A DNA stretch of 17,457 nt, from contig CAYUYH010000020.1 of the NCBI GenBank assembly GCA_964449175.1, positions 1 through 17,457 of the forward strand, written 5' to 3'. How positions within the stretch are numbered: position 1 is the first letter of the stretch; the number at the start of each line of letters is the position of its first letter. Positions 8,051-15,439 of this stretch are shown piece by piece. The position numbers and the translations under genes were made by a program. The notes under the pieces are model-generated. The model saw nothing but the letters and a program-made list of their open reading frames with translations, had not been told where the DNA came from and did no database searches. Source of the stretch: CAYUYH01 sp964449175. Lineage in GTDB: Bacteria; Planctomycetota; Phycisphaerae; SM23-33.

Positions 8051-9433
8051 ATGATACGTCTCCTGAGCATTTGCAGAAACACGTTCGTGCAGACCGTTCG
8101 TCAGCCCGTATACCTGACGATGATCCTGGTGGTGTTCTTCGTGCTGGTGGTCGCCGTCTCGCTGGCCGGCTTCACGATGGACCCGCAGGGCCAGCACACG
8201 ACCAGCGACCAGAAGATGCTGTTGGACCTCGGCATCAGCACGCTGCTGGTCGGCGGGCTGCTGGTCGCCGCGTTCAGCGCCTCTGCGGCCCTCAGCCGCG
8301 AGATAGAGGACAAGACCGCCCTGACGGTCATCGCCAAGCCGGTCTCCCGCGCGACGTTCGTCTTCGGCAAGTTTCTCGGCGTCGCCTCGGCGGTCGTGGT
8401 CGCCTACTACCTTTGCAGCCTGGCGTTCCTGCTGACCGTCCGCCACGGCGTGATGTCGACCGCGACCGATCCGTTCGACTGGCCTGTCATCGTGCTCGGG
8501 CTGTCGGCCCTGGGGGCTGCGATCATCCTGGCGATGCTCGGCAACCTCCTGTTCGGCTGGACGTTCACGTCCGCTTGTGTCACCTTGACCGCCTTGCTGC
8601 TCACGGTGGCTACCGGCGTGGTATTCGTCGTCGGCAAGGGCTGGCATGTCGTGCCGTTCGGCGCCGGGATACCCTTGCGGCTGCTGGTGGCCATGATCGA
8701 GACGCTCATCGCGGTTCTGATCTTCACAGCCGTCGCGGTCGCAGCCAGCACGCGGCTCGGGCCGGTCATGACCCTGCTGGTCTGCGGAGCGGTGCTGTTT
8801 CTGGGCTATCTGCACGGGTACCTGTTCCCGCTGGACTCGCCCAACCCCGCGCTGCGACCGCTGGGATGCCTCGTGCCGGACCTGACGATGTTCGATGCCC
8901 AGGGCCCGGTCGTTCGGGAAATAGACATCCCCCTCGCATACGTCGGCTGGGCCGCCCTTTATGGGGGACTGTACATCGTCGGCATGCTCGCCCTGGCCGC
9001 GGCACTGTTCCAAACTCGCTCGCTGGACGCCGGCACGGCCTCGGCCACGCTTCCGGCGGCGGTGAATCTGCTGGCCTGGGCGGGCAGGATGGCTGCCCTG
9101 GCCGCGGGGATCGGCGCCGTCGTGGTCGTCATGTCCGGCCGGCAATACCACACGGCGGCGGCGCTGGCCGTCGCAGCCGGCGTGCTCGTCGTGGCTGGGG
9201 GGACGTGGGCGATCTGGAGTTTCTTCGCCCGAGGCGTGAAGTGGAGCTACTGGACCGTGCTGATTCTGTCGGTCCTGGTCCTGGCCGGTGGGGCGGCCGC
9301 GTGGGCCTTCGCCCGGTCCGGGCGACTGGACGTCGACCAGACCGCACCGGCGGTCGCCGCCGCGGTAGCCGCGGCTGTGGCGGTCATCTTGCTGTTGCCC
9401 AAGACGCGACATCATTTCAAGTCAGCCGCCTGA
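8051..9433 (+). CDS. ABC-2 type transporter permease with C-terminal membrane extension
   Basis: Integral membrane protein of 460 residues, transcribed divergently from the SPFH operon. The N-terminal part is a standard ABC-2/NosY-like permease: hydrophobic segments at about 21-40, 62-80, 108-130, 146-170, 174-193, 211-233, 238-257 and 297-320. It carries the coupling motif SREIEDKTALTVIAKPVSRA (residues 82-101) and the usual closing element ALFQTRSLD (318-326). Beyond that, about 130 more residues add roughly four hydrophobic segments (335-360, 367-390, 399-420, 431-450). No ATPase gene accompanies it on this strand, so it needs an ATPase in trans, perhaps the one at 2017-3225. The start has only a weak purine run upstream. 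The substrate is unknown. Confidence 0.85.
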   Translation: MIRLLSICRNTFVQTVRQPVYLTMILVVFFVLVVAVSLAGFTMDPQGQHTTSDQKMLLDLGISTLLVGGLLVAAFSASAALSREIEDKTALTVIAKPVSRATFVFGKFLGVASAVVVAYYLCSLAFLLTVRHGVMSTATDPFDWPVIVLGLSALGAAIILAMLGNLLFGWTFTSACVTLTALLLTVATGVVFVVGKGWHVVPFGAGIPLRLLVAMIETLIAVLIFTAVAVAASTRLGPVMTLLVCGAVLFLGYLHGYLFPLDSPNPALRPLGCLVPDLTMFDAQGPVVREIDIPLAYVGWAALYGGLYIVGMLALAAALFQTRSLDAGTASATLPAAVNLLAWAGRMAALAAGIGAVVVVMSGRQYHTAAALAVAAGVLVVAGGTWAIWSFFARGVKWSYWTVLILSVLVLAGGAAAWAFARSGRLDVDQTAPAVAAAVAAAVAVILLLPKTRHHFKSAA

Positions 9434-9460
9434 TCGTGGCCAGCCCGGTCGCCGCGGAGG

Positions 9461-11452
9461 TCACGTTGCCCGCACGGCCTCCAGTTTGGCCATTGCCGCC
9501 GACGGGCGAGGCGCCTCGCCCTTGTGCAGCTCCTCGCCGAACCTCACCAGCCGGGCGCTGTTGAATATCACGAACGTTGCCGCCACCATGTGCAGCAGCG
9601 CTCCCGTGACCGGCTCGATCCTCCCCAATCCGGCAAGAATCTCGAAGGCCACGATGAATACTACCCCGAACAGCAGGTTCTGATGGATCACTCGGGTGGT
9701 GCGCCGGCTGAGGCGAATGAGGAACGGCAGCCGCTGGAGGTCGTTGTTCATCAGGGCTACGGTCGCGGAGTTTATGGCTACGTCGCTGCCGGCGGCGCCC
9801 ATTGCGATGCCGATGTCGCCGGCTGCCAGGGCGGGCGCGTCGTTCACGCCGTCGCCGACCACGGCCACGCGATGGCCCTTGTCCTTCAGTGCGGCTACCA
9901 GTTCCAGCTTGTCCGCCGGCAGCACCTCCGCCTGCACGTCCGTGGCGCCCATCTCCTTGGCCACGCGGCGGGCCACCGACCAACGGTCGCCCGTCACCAT
10001 TACCAGGTTGGCGATACCCAACTGCCGCAGCTCGTCCATCGCGTCGCGGGCCTCGCGGCGCGTGCGGTCCTCCAGGCCGATCCAGCCAAGCACCTTCCCG
10101 TCCCGCACGACGTGAAGCGTGCTCAGGCCCTCCGGCTCGGGGTACTTCTCGTTCCTTATCGCTTCAGGCGCTATGCCCTGCTCGGCCAGCCAGGTGCTGC
10201 GCCCCACCAGGACGGTCTTGCCGTCAACATGGGCCCTCACGCCCCGGCCGGGGATTTCCTCGAAGTCGGTCGGGTCGGTCATCGCGACGTTGGCCTCGGC
10301 GGCCTTGGCGACCACCGCCTTGGCGACGGGGTGCTTGGACAGGTGCTCGGCTGACGCCGCCGCCGCGAGCAGCTCAGCCGGGTCCGCACCCTCGGCTGGG
10401 CCCATCTGCGTCATGGAAAGCTCGCCCGTGGTCAGCGTGCCGGTCTTGTCGAAGACCACCGCCGAGATGCCCTTGGCCGACTCGATCGTGGAGACGTCCT
10501 TGACCAGTATGCCCAGTCGCGCGGCGCAGGACAGGGCGGCTACCATCGCCGTCGGCACGGCCAGAACCAGCGCGCACGGACAGGCGACCACGAGCATCGT
10601 CACCGCGCGGGCCATGCCGCCCTGGTCGCGAGTGAAGAACAGCACCGCACCGGCGAGCATAAGTATGGTGGGGGTGTAGAACCCGGCGTAGCGGTCGATC
10701 AGCCGCATTATCGGTATGCGTGTTCCCTCGGCCTGGAGAATCAGCTTCCGCACCTTGCCGAGCGTGGTGTCGTCGCCGGCACGCGTGACCTTCACGTCGA
10801 TCGCGCCGGACAAGTTGTTCGTGCCGGAGAAAACCTCGTCACCGACGGCCTTGTCCACCGGCAGCGACTCGCCGGTGACGTTGGCCTGGTTGACGGAGGA
10901 CTGGCCTGTGATGACCTGCCCGTCGGCGGGGATGTTGTCGCCTGGTCGGGCTCGAACGATGTCGCCGGGGGCGAGGGTCTGCGGGTCGACCAGCTCCTCG
11001 GTGCCGTCGGCCTTGAGGCGGTGGGCCTTCTTGGGCGACAGCCGCACCAGCGCCTCAATGCTTGCCCGGGCGCCGAGTGCCGTGCGCGTCTCGATCAGGT
11101 TGGCCAGCAGCAGGAAGAACGCCACCGCGCCGGCGGCCTTGTAGTCGATGGCCGCGATGGCCGCGATCACCGCCAGGGCAACCAACTCGTCCATGTTCCT
11201 CTCGCCGTGCAGCAGGGCGGTGGCGGCGTGGATGATGATTGGCGTGCCCAGCAGCAGCGCCCCGACCAGGGCCAGACTGTCGCTGTAGAAGTTGTAGGTC
11301 TTGCCGCCGGACTGGACCGCCTGGGCGCCGAAGACCCAGTCGGCGATGTAGGAACACACCACCAGCACCCCGCCGAGAAGGATGCCGATGATCAGCAGGC
11401 TGTTCCGCCCGGTCTGCGCCTCGACGGAGTCCTTGAGGATATCGTGAGCCAT
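9461..11452 (-). CDS. Heavy-metal translocating P-type ATPase (P1B type), no HMA domain
   Basis: ATP-driven metal pump in the cytoplasmic membrane, 663 residues. Eight hydrophobic segments are visible, at about 17-40, 57-78, 88-103, 106-122, 258-274, 281-303, 587-608 and 614-634. The actuator motif is TGES (193-196) and the metal-site motif of TM6 is CPC (291-293). The phosphorylation site is DKTGT with Asp335, the P1B His-Pro pair is SKHP (372-375), and the hinge is GDGVNDAP (533-540). There is no N-terminal heavy-metal-associated domain and no Cys-x-x-Cys tail. The TM7/TM8 residues (HMVAATFVIFNSARL near 621-635) match neither the MxxSS pattern of copper pumps nor the DxG pattern of zinc/cadmium pumps, so the metal is uncertain. 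GGAG lies six bases before the ATG. The 3' end converges on the permease at 8051-9433 with a 27-nt gap. Confidence 0.93.
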   Translation of the reverse strand: MAHDILKDSVEAQTGRNSLLIIGILLGGVLVVCSYIADWVFGAQAVQSGGKTYNFYSDSLALVGALLLGTPIIIHAATALLHGERNMDELVALAVIAAIAAIDYKAAGAVAFFLLLANLIETRTALGARASIEALVRLSPKKAHRLKADGTEELVDPQTLAPGDIVRARPGDNIPADGQVITGQSSVNQANVTGESLPVDKAVGDEVFSGTNNLSGAIDVKVTRAGDDTTLGKVRKLILQAEGTRIPIMRLIDRYAGFYTPTILMLAGAVLFFTRDQGGMARAVTMLVVACPCALVLAVPTAMVAALSCAARLGILVKDVSTIESAKGISAVVFDKTGTLTTGELSMTQMGPAEGADPAELLAAAASAEHLSKHPVAKAVVAKAAEANVAMTDPTDFEEIPGRGVRAHVDGKTVLVGRSTWLAEQGIAPEAIRNEKYPEPEGLSTLHVVRDGKVLGWIGLEDRTRREARDAMDELRQLGIANLVMVTGDRWSVARRVAKEMGATDVQAEVLPADKLELVAALKDKGHRVAVVGDGVNDAPALAAGDIGIAMGAAGSDVAINSATVALMNNDLQRLPFLIRLSRRTTRVIHQNLLFGVVFIVAFEILAGLGRIEPVTGALLHMVAATFVIFNSARLVRFGEELHKGEAPRPSAAMAKLEAVRAT

Positions 11453-11485
11453 TCGTTGCTCCGGAAACCGAACCTAAGGGCTTGG

Positions 11486-11517
11486 GACGGCAGAGGGAGA
11501 GCGGTCCCCACGCCGTC
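11486..11517 (-). promoter_or_regulatory. Stem-loop in the 5' leader of the metal ATPase gene
   Basis: Two nested stems: a 6-bp outer stem (11486-11491 with 11512-11517, GACGGC/GCCGTC), a symmetrical 3x3 internal loop, a 4-bp inner stem (GGGA/TCCC) and a 6-nt loop. It would lie in the roughly 106-nt leader between the predicted promoter and the ATG at 11452, about 34 nt from the start. It matches no riboswitch class I recognise. Confidence 0.35.
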
Positions 11518-11558
11518 ATCTGATTTTACGCCGCGGCACTTGGCCGGGTTCATGCAAA

Positions 11559-11603
11559 GGCGATTTTATAGGGGCCTGCGACAGGCATTGCAACACAATC
11601 GCC
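11559..11603. promoter_or_regulatory. Nested inverted repeats over the metal-ATPase promoter (candidate operator)
   Basis: The inner dyad GCCTG-CGA-CAGGC (11574-11586) fills most of the -35/-10 spacer. Outer arms GGCGATT (11559-11565) and AATCGCC (11597-11603) flank both hexamers. The two centres lie at 11580 and 11581, so the symmetry is shared. A dyad in the spacer is where MerR-family metal sensors bind, although their spacers are usually 19-20 nt. No regulator gene is in the window. Confidence 0.35.
11565..11593 (-). promoter_or_regulatory. Promoter of the P-type ATPase gene
   Basis: On the minus strand the -35 is TTGCAA (11588-11593), the spacer is exactly 17 nt (11571-11587) and the -10 is TATAAA (11565-11570). 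This is the best sigma-70-like promoter in the window. The predicted transcript start is near 11558, about 106 nt upstream of the ATG. Confidence 0.55.
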
Positions 11604-11688
11604 CCCGCCGGGCGGCACAGGCGGCAGGATCAGGCCGGGCCAAGCCAGGCCTTGCATACAGGATCGTGCGAAACTGCCGGTCATGGTG

Positions 11689-11694
11689 TAGAAT
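11689..11694 (+). promoter_or_regulatory. Candidate -10 element of the mcsA-mcsB operon
   Basis: TAGAAT matches the -10 consensus at five of six bases and would start transcription near 11701, leaving a leader of about 17 nt that still contains the GGAG. The sequence 17 nt upstream is a poor -35. Confidence 0.3.
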
Positions 11695-11704
11695 TGGGCG
11701 CGGC

Positions 11705-11708
11705 GGAG
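11705..11708 (+). promoter_or_regulatory. Ribosome binding site deciding the mcsA start
   Basis: GGAG with a nine-base gap to the ATG at 11718-11720. It rules in that start over the upstream in-frame ATG at 11652 and is better spaced than for the ATG at 11724. Confidence 0.55.
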
Positions 11709-11717
11709 TTGTTGGGC

Positions 11718-12206
11718 ATGGACATGGACAAGTGCGACAAGTGCGGCAAGCCCGCGACGGTGCAGCTGACCGACTTCCGGGACGGCCAGGTCATCGAGAA
11801 GCACCTATGCGCGGAGTGTGCAGCCGTGGAGGGCGTGAAGGTCAGCGGCAGCCTCACCATCAGCGAGCTGCTGGAGGATTTCGTGCTGCACACCTCCGCC
11901 CAGGAGGCCGCTGAGCTTGCCTGCGACGTCTGTGGGCTGAGCTTCAACGAGTTCCGCCAGCAGAAGCTGCTGGGCTGCCCGCACGACTATGACGCCTTCG
12001 AGCCGGCGCTCCTGCCGCTGCTGGAAGGCGCCCAGGGCGGCAACAGCCAGCATGTAGGCCGGGTGCCGCACCGCGCCGGCGGCGAGCAGAAGAAGCACAC
12101 CGCGCTGCTTCGCCTGCGGGCGGAGCTGAAGCGGGCCGTCGCCGCCGAAGACTACGAGAGGGCGGCTATACTGCGAGACCAGATCGGAGAGCTGGAGTCC
12201 ACATGA
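11718..12206 (+). CDS. mcsA: McsA-like zinc-finger activator of protein arginine kinase, with UVR domain
   Basis: Small cytoplasmic protein of 162 residues, the usual partner and activator of the arginine kinase McsB. Cys pairs at 6/9, 31/34 and 69/72 (KCDKC, CAEC, CDVC) form zinc-finger halves. Where McsA normally has a fourth Cys pair, this one has GCPHDY, with a single Cys87 followed by His89, so the second finger may use different ligands. The C-terminal UVR motif (about 127-160) ends in the pattern AAEDYERAAILRDQI, which mediates protein contacts in UvrB and ClpC-type proteins. The frame opens further upstream at 11652, but the extra 22 residues are low-quality sequence. Its stop overlaps the mcsB start (ATGA), implying coupled translation. 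Confidence 0.9.
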   Translation: MDMDKCDKCGKPATVQLTDFRDGQVIEKHLCAECAAVEGVKVSGSLTISELLEDFVLHTSAQEAAELACDVCGLSFNEFRQQKLLGCPHDYDAFEPALLPLLEGAQGGNSQHVGRVPHRAGGEQKKHTALLRLRAELKRAVAAEDYERAAILRDQIGELEST

Positions 12207-13279
12207 GACTGGCCGACCTGACGCGACGGGCGGGGGAGTGGCTGCGAGGCAGCGGCCCCATGGAGGACGTGGTCATCTCCTGCCGCGCCCGTCTGGCCCG
12301 CAACATCGCCGGCGAGCCGTTCCTGTCGCGATGCTCGCCCGAGCGCAAGGGCGAGATCGAATCGCGCCTCCGCGGCGAGATCACCGGCGCCGGCATCGCC
12401 GCGACCGTGCTGTACGTCGATTTGCCGGCCGCCAGCGCGCTCGACCGCCGATTGCTCGTGGAGCGGCACCTCATATCCCGCGAACACGCCGAGGCCAAGC
12501 ACGCGCGCGGCGTCGCCGTCAGCAGCGATGAGACCGCCTCCGTCATGGTCAACGAGGAGGACCACCTCCGCATCCAGGTCTTCCGCAGCGGGCTGGGGCT
12601 CAACGAGGCGATGACCCAACTGCTGGCCATCGAGGACAAGCTCGAGGAGCGGATGGATTTCGCCTTTCACTCCCGCTACGGGTATCTGACGGCCTGCCCG
12701 ACGAACGTGGGCACGGGCCTGCGGGTCAGCGTCATGCTGCACCTGCCGGCGCTGAAGATGACCGGGCAGATCGAGAAGGCCTTCCGCGCGGCCAAGGACA
12801 TGCGCCTGGAGGTCCGCGGACTTCACGGCGAGGGCAGCGAGGCGATGGGCGACTTCTTCCAGCTCTCCAACCAGGTAACGCTGGGCGTGGCTGAGCAGGA
12901 GATCGTCGATGAGTTCGGCGGGGAACTGGTGCCCAGGTTCATCGAGTACGAGCGCGCGGCGCGGTCGGCGCTGCTGGGAAAGCGGCCTGCATCGCTTGCC
13001 GACCGGATCCAGCGGAGCCTGGCGATCATGCGGTCGGCTCGGCTGATGGGCTCGCAGGAGGCGGCGTATCTCCTGTCGCTGGTGCGGCTGGGCGTCGCCA
13101 CGGGCCAGGTCGGCGACATCGACATCAAGACCGTCAACGAGGTGTTCCTGCTGACGCAGCCGGCGCACCTTCAGAAGGTGCTCAAGCGCGAGCTGCGCGC
13201 CCAGGATCGCGCCAAGGCCCGCGCCGACTACGTCCGCAGCCGCCTGGCCGCAGGCAGCGGAGACCGCGACAATGAGTGA
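12203..13279 (+). CDS. mcsB: Protein-arginine kinase McsB
   Basis: Phosphagen-kinase-family enzyme of 358 residues that phosphorylates arginine side chains on proteins. In Bacillus it marks substrates for ClpCP. Visible landmarks are the nucleotide-binding SCRARLARN (26-34), the acidic NEEDHLRIQ (117-125) with the catalytic-type glutamates, and CPTNVGTGLRVSVMLHLP (165-182), whose Cys165 is the conserved active-site cysteine. The C-terminal helical domain contains RSARLMGSQEAAYLLSLVRLG (277-297), typical of McsB rather than of creatine or arginine kinases. Length is normal. GGAG lies five bases upstream and the start overlaps mcsA by four bases. No ctsR or clpC gene is beside it, unlike the Bacillus arrangement. 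The C-terminus overlaps the MFS gene by eight bases. Confidence 0.96.
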   Translation: MRLADLTRRAGEWLRGSGPMEDVVISCRARLARNIAGEPFLSRCSPERKGEIESRLRGEITGAGIAATVLYVDLPAASALDRRLLVERHLISREHAEAKHARGVAVSSDETASVMVNEEDHLRIQVFRSGLGLNEAMTQLLAIEDKLEERMDFAFHSRYGYLTACPTNVGTGLRVSVMLHLPALKMTGQIEKAFRAAKDMRLEVRGLHGEGSEAMGDFFQLSNQVTLGVAEQEIVDEFGGELVPRFIEYERAARSALLGKRPASLADRIQRSLAIMRSARLMGSQEAAYLLSLVRLGVATGQVGDIDIKTVNEVFLLTQPAHLQKVLKRELRAQDRAKARADYVRSRLAAGSGDRDNE

Positions 13280-14561
13280 GCCGACAGGCGGCGGGCGAAG
13301 TGCGAAGTGGCGCACCGCCGTCCGCGGAAACGTCTTGATGATGGGGCTGGTCAGCCTCTTCACCGACTTCTCCAGCGAGATGATGAACCCGATGCTGCCG
13401 GTGTTCATCGCCGGCGTGGTCCCGGTCCAGTGGGCGGCCGTCTACCTGGGACTGATGGAGGGCGTCGGGGAGGCGACCGCGAGCCTGCTCAAGATATTCT
13501 CCGGGCGGCTATCCGACGCGTGGGGCAAGCGGAAGGTGCTGGTGGTCGCCGGTTACGGCCTGTCGACGGTGTTTCGCCCGATGATGTCGATCGCGACGGC
13601 CGGCTGGCACATCGTCGCGATGAAGTTCGCCGACCGCGTGGGCAAGGGCATCCGCACCTCGCCGCGAGACGCGCTGATATCCGAGGCGGCTGACCCATCC
13701 GTCCGCGGGCTGGCGTTCAGCTTTCACCGGGCGATGGACAACTTCGGAGCGGTCCTCGGGCCGCTGGCGGCCGTCGCCATACTGTATCCGATACTGGGCG
13801 GCAAGCTGTTCGAGGGCCTGTGGGGCGCCGGCGACAAACTAGCCAGGCCGCCGGCAGAGACGGTCGATGCACTGCGCTGGCTGTTCGTCATCGCACTGGC
13901 GCCGGGCCTCGCGGCGATGGCTGTGCTGCTCGGCAAGGTCCGCGAGATTGCCCCGGCCGGCGGCGGGGCGAACGGTCCGACCGTGCGAGGATGGCGCGCG
14001 CTGCCCGGCCGGTTCTATGCGTTCGTCGCCGTCGTCACCTTGTTCGCGCTGGGCAACAGCAGCGACCTTTTCATCATCTTCTACGGGCTGGCGGAGTTCG
14101 ACCTGTCGGTGGCCAGCCTGGTCGGCCTGTGGATCATGCTGCATGTCTCCAAGGTGGTCTTCAGCTTCCCCGGCGGGATAGTCTCGGACAAGCTGGGCCG
14201 TCGGCCCGTGATCGTGGCCGGGTGGGTCGTCTACGCCCTGGTGTATCTGGGGCTGGCCGGCGTCGGCAGCGTGGGGCAGTTCTGGGCGCTGGTGGCCGCC
14301 TACGGGCTGTTCTACGGGTTGACCGAGGGCGTGGAGAAGGCGTTGGTAGCTGACTTCGTGCCTGCGGAGATGCGCGGCACGGCCTATGGGATCTATCACG
14401 GAGCGGTGGGGATCGCAGCCTTCCCGGCCAGTCTGATGTTCGGCGTGTTCTGGAAGGCCCTCGGGCCGAACCTCGCCTTCGGGGTCGGCGCTGCCCTGGC
14501 GGGGGCGTCGGCTGTGCTGCTGATCGCGCTTCTGTCGGCCTCGCGCAGCCGGCGGAGCTGA
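13272..14561 (+). CDS. Major facilitator superfamily transporter
   Basis: Twelve-TM secondary transporter of 429 residues. Motif A appears twice, as GRLSDAWGKRK (78-88) and as GGIVSDKLGRRP (301-312), the expected position in each half. The opening GLVSLFTDFSSEMMNPMLPV (25-44) and DRVGKGIRTSPRDALI (121-136) are hallmarks of a group of bacterial and archaeal MFS proteins of unknown substrate (MJ1317-like, from memory). GGAG sits nine bases before the ATG. The gene overlaps mcsB by eight bases, so it belongs to the same transcript. It converges on the NUDIX gene with an 11-nt gap. Whether it has any link to arginine phosphorylation or stress is not shown by the sequence. Confidence 0.9.
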   Translation: MSEPTGGGRSAKWRTAVRGNVLMMGLVSLFTDFSSEMMNPMLPVFIAGVVPVQWAAVYLGLMEGVGEATASLLKIFSGRLSDAWGKRKVLVVAGYGLSTVFRPMMSIATAGWHIVAMKFADRVGKGIRTSPRDALISEAADPSVRGLAFSFHRAMDNFGAVLGPLAAVAILYPILGGKLFEGLWGAGDKLARPPAETVDALRWLFVIALAPGLAAMAVLLGKVREIAPAGGGANGPTVRGWRALPGRFYAFVAVVTLFALGNSSDLFIIFYGLAEFDLSVASLVGLWIMLHVSKVVFSFPGGIVSDKLGRRPVIVAGWVVYALVYLGLAGVGSVGQFWALVAAYGLFYGLTEGVEKALVADFVPAEMRGTAYGIYHGAVGIAAFPASLMFGVFWKALGPNLAFGVGAALAGASAVLLIALLSASRSRRS

Positions 14562-14567
14562 CCGCCG
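14550..14567. terminator. Short hairpin at the convergent gene ends
   Basis: CGGCGG (14550-14555) and CCGCCG (14562-14567) form a 6-bp stem with a 6-nt loop that contains the MFS stop codon. No T-run follows on either strand, so it is at best a weak or Rho-assisted terminator. Confidence 0.2.
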
Positions 14568-14572
14568 CGGCG

Positions 14573-15439
14573 CTATATCACGCCGCCCAGGTAGCCCTTG
14601 GCGGTGGCGAACCAACCGCTGCCCCAGCGGTCCAGTCCGTGCAGCATCAGCGCAGCCAAGGCCACAGGCGTGGCCTGCTCGTGGTTGGTCTGGATGAACG
14701 CCACCACCGAGCTCGGCTCGTCGCGGACGGCCAGCAGCTCGCTGTGCTCGGAGGCGTCGGTCGCCTGCTGGGCCATCTGGCGAATGGTCCGCACGTCGGC
14801 GTTGCTCGTCGCGCGGAAGACCATCTCCGACTGGAAGAGGCTCTTGTCCCGCACCAGCCCCAGGCAGGTGATCTCTTGGACCTGTTCGGCCGACAGGGCT
14901 GTCTCCTCGGCGATCTCGTCGGTCATCGCGGCGAACGGGTCCGGCGTGGCTTCGGCGCCCAGCTCGACCATGCCGCCTATCGGATGGATCATGCCGGCGT
15001 GAATCGCCACGCACTGGCTGCGCCTGCCCATGATGATGAATCCGTCGCCCGCGACCAGCACGGCAGAGACGCCGAGCGGATTGGCCAGCACCTCCGGCCC
15101 GTGATCGTACCGCACCTGCGGGTTGAGGCAGTTCGTGCCGAGAAACTCCTTGAAGCTCACCGCCCCGACTGTCAGGTCCAGCCGCCGCCCCTTGGTCTGG
15201 TGGCTGATGAGCCTGGCGAGCAGCCCGTCGTAGAGCTTCTTGCCGGTCGTGGCGGCCTCGGCGAGCTGCCTGGACCAGGATTGCTCGATCAGGCGGTCGA
15301 CCTCGGGCGTGCTCGGGCGGGCCTGGGGCGAGGCGCTCACCGTGACGTCCGACTTGCCGAACGACCCGCTGACATCCAGCAGGAACCTCCCGCAGTCGCT
15401 GGCCCCGTTGTCCTCGTACGCATTCAACGGCAACTTCAT
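14573..15439 (-). CDS. NUDIX-fold hydrolase-like protein, degenerate NUDIX box
   Basis: 288 residues. A first part of about 120 residues contains no motif I know. A NUDIX-like core follows: a strand GVSAVLVAGDGFIIMGRRS (123-141), then HPIGGMVELGAEATPDPF, then DEIAEETAL (174-182). Against the canonical GX5EX7REUXEEXGU the Arg is Asp, the Gly is Ala and the spacing before the core is about three residues longer, but the metal-binding Glu pair (178-179) remains. It could hydrolyse an unusual nucleoside-diphosphate-linked compound or be a binding protein. The ATG overlaps the hemB stop (ATGA) and the AAGGAG lies only one base before it, so translation is probably by reinitiation after hemB. A TTG two codons later would have better spacing. 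Confidence 0.75.
   Translation of the reverse strand: MKLPLNAYEDNGASDCGRFLLDVSGSFGKSDVTVSASPQARPSTPEVDRLIEQSWSRQLAEAATTGKKLYDGLLARLISHQTKGRRLDLTVGAVSFKEFLGTNCLNPQVRYDHGPEVLANPLGVSAVLVAGDGFIIMGRRSQCVAIHAGMIHPIGGMVELGAEATPDPFAAMTDEIAEETALSAEQVQEITCLGLVRDKSLFQSEMVFRATSNADVRTIRQMAQQATDASEHSELLAVRDEPSSVVAFIQTNHEQATPVALAALMLHGLDRWGSGWFATAKGYLGGVI

Noticed and set aside
7841..9415. Minus-strand open frame of 524 codons opposite the plus-strand permease
   Set aside because: Translation is Gln/Arg/Asp/His-rich without hydrophobic or domain signals. The plus-strand frame has the ABC-2 motifs.
11652..11717. Upstream in-frame start of mcsA at 11652
   Set aside because: It would add 22 residues unlike McsA and lies before the candidate -10 element; the GGAG supports 11718.
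12152..13408. Minus-strand open frame of 418 codons opposite mcsB
   Set aside because: mcsB is unambiguous; this is its antisense shadow.
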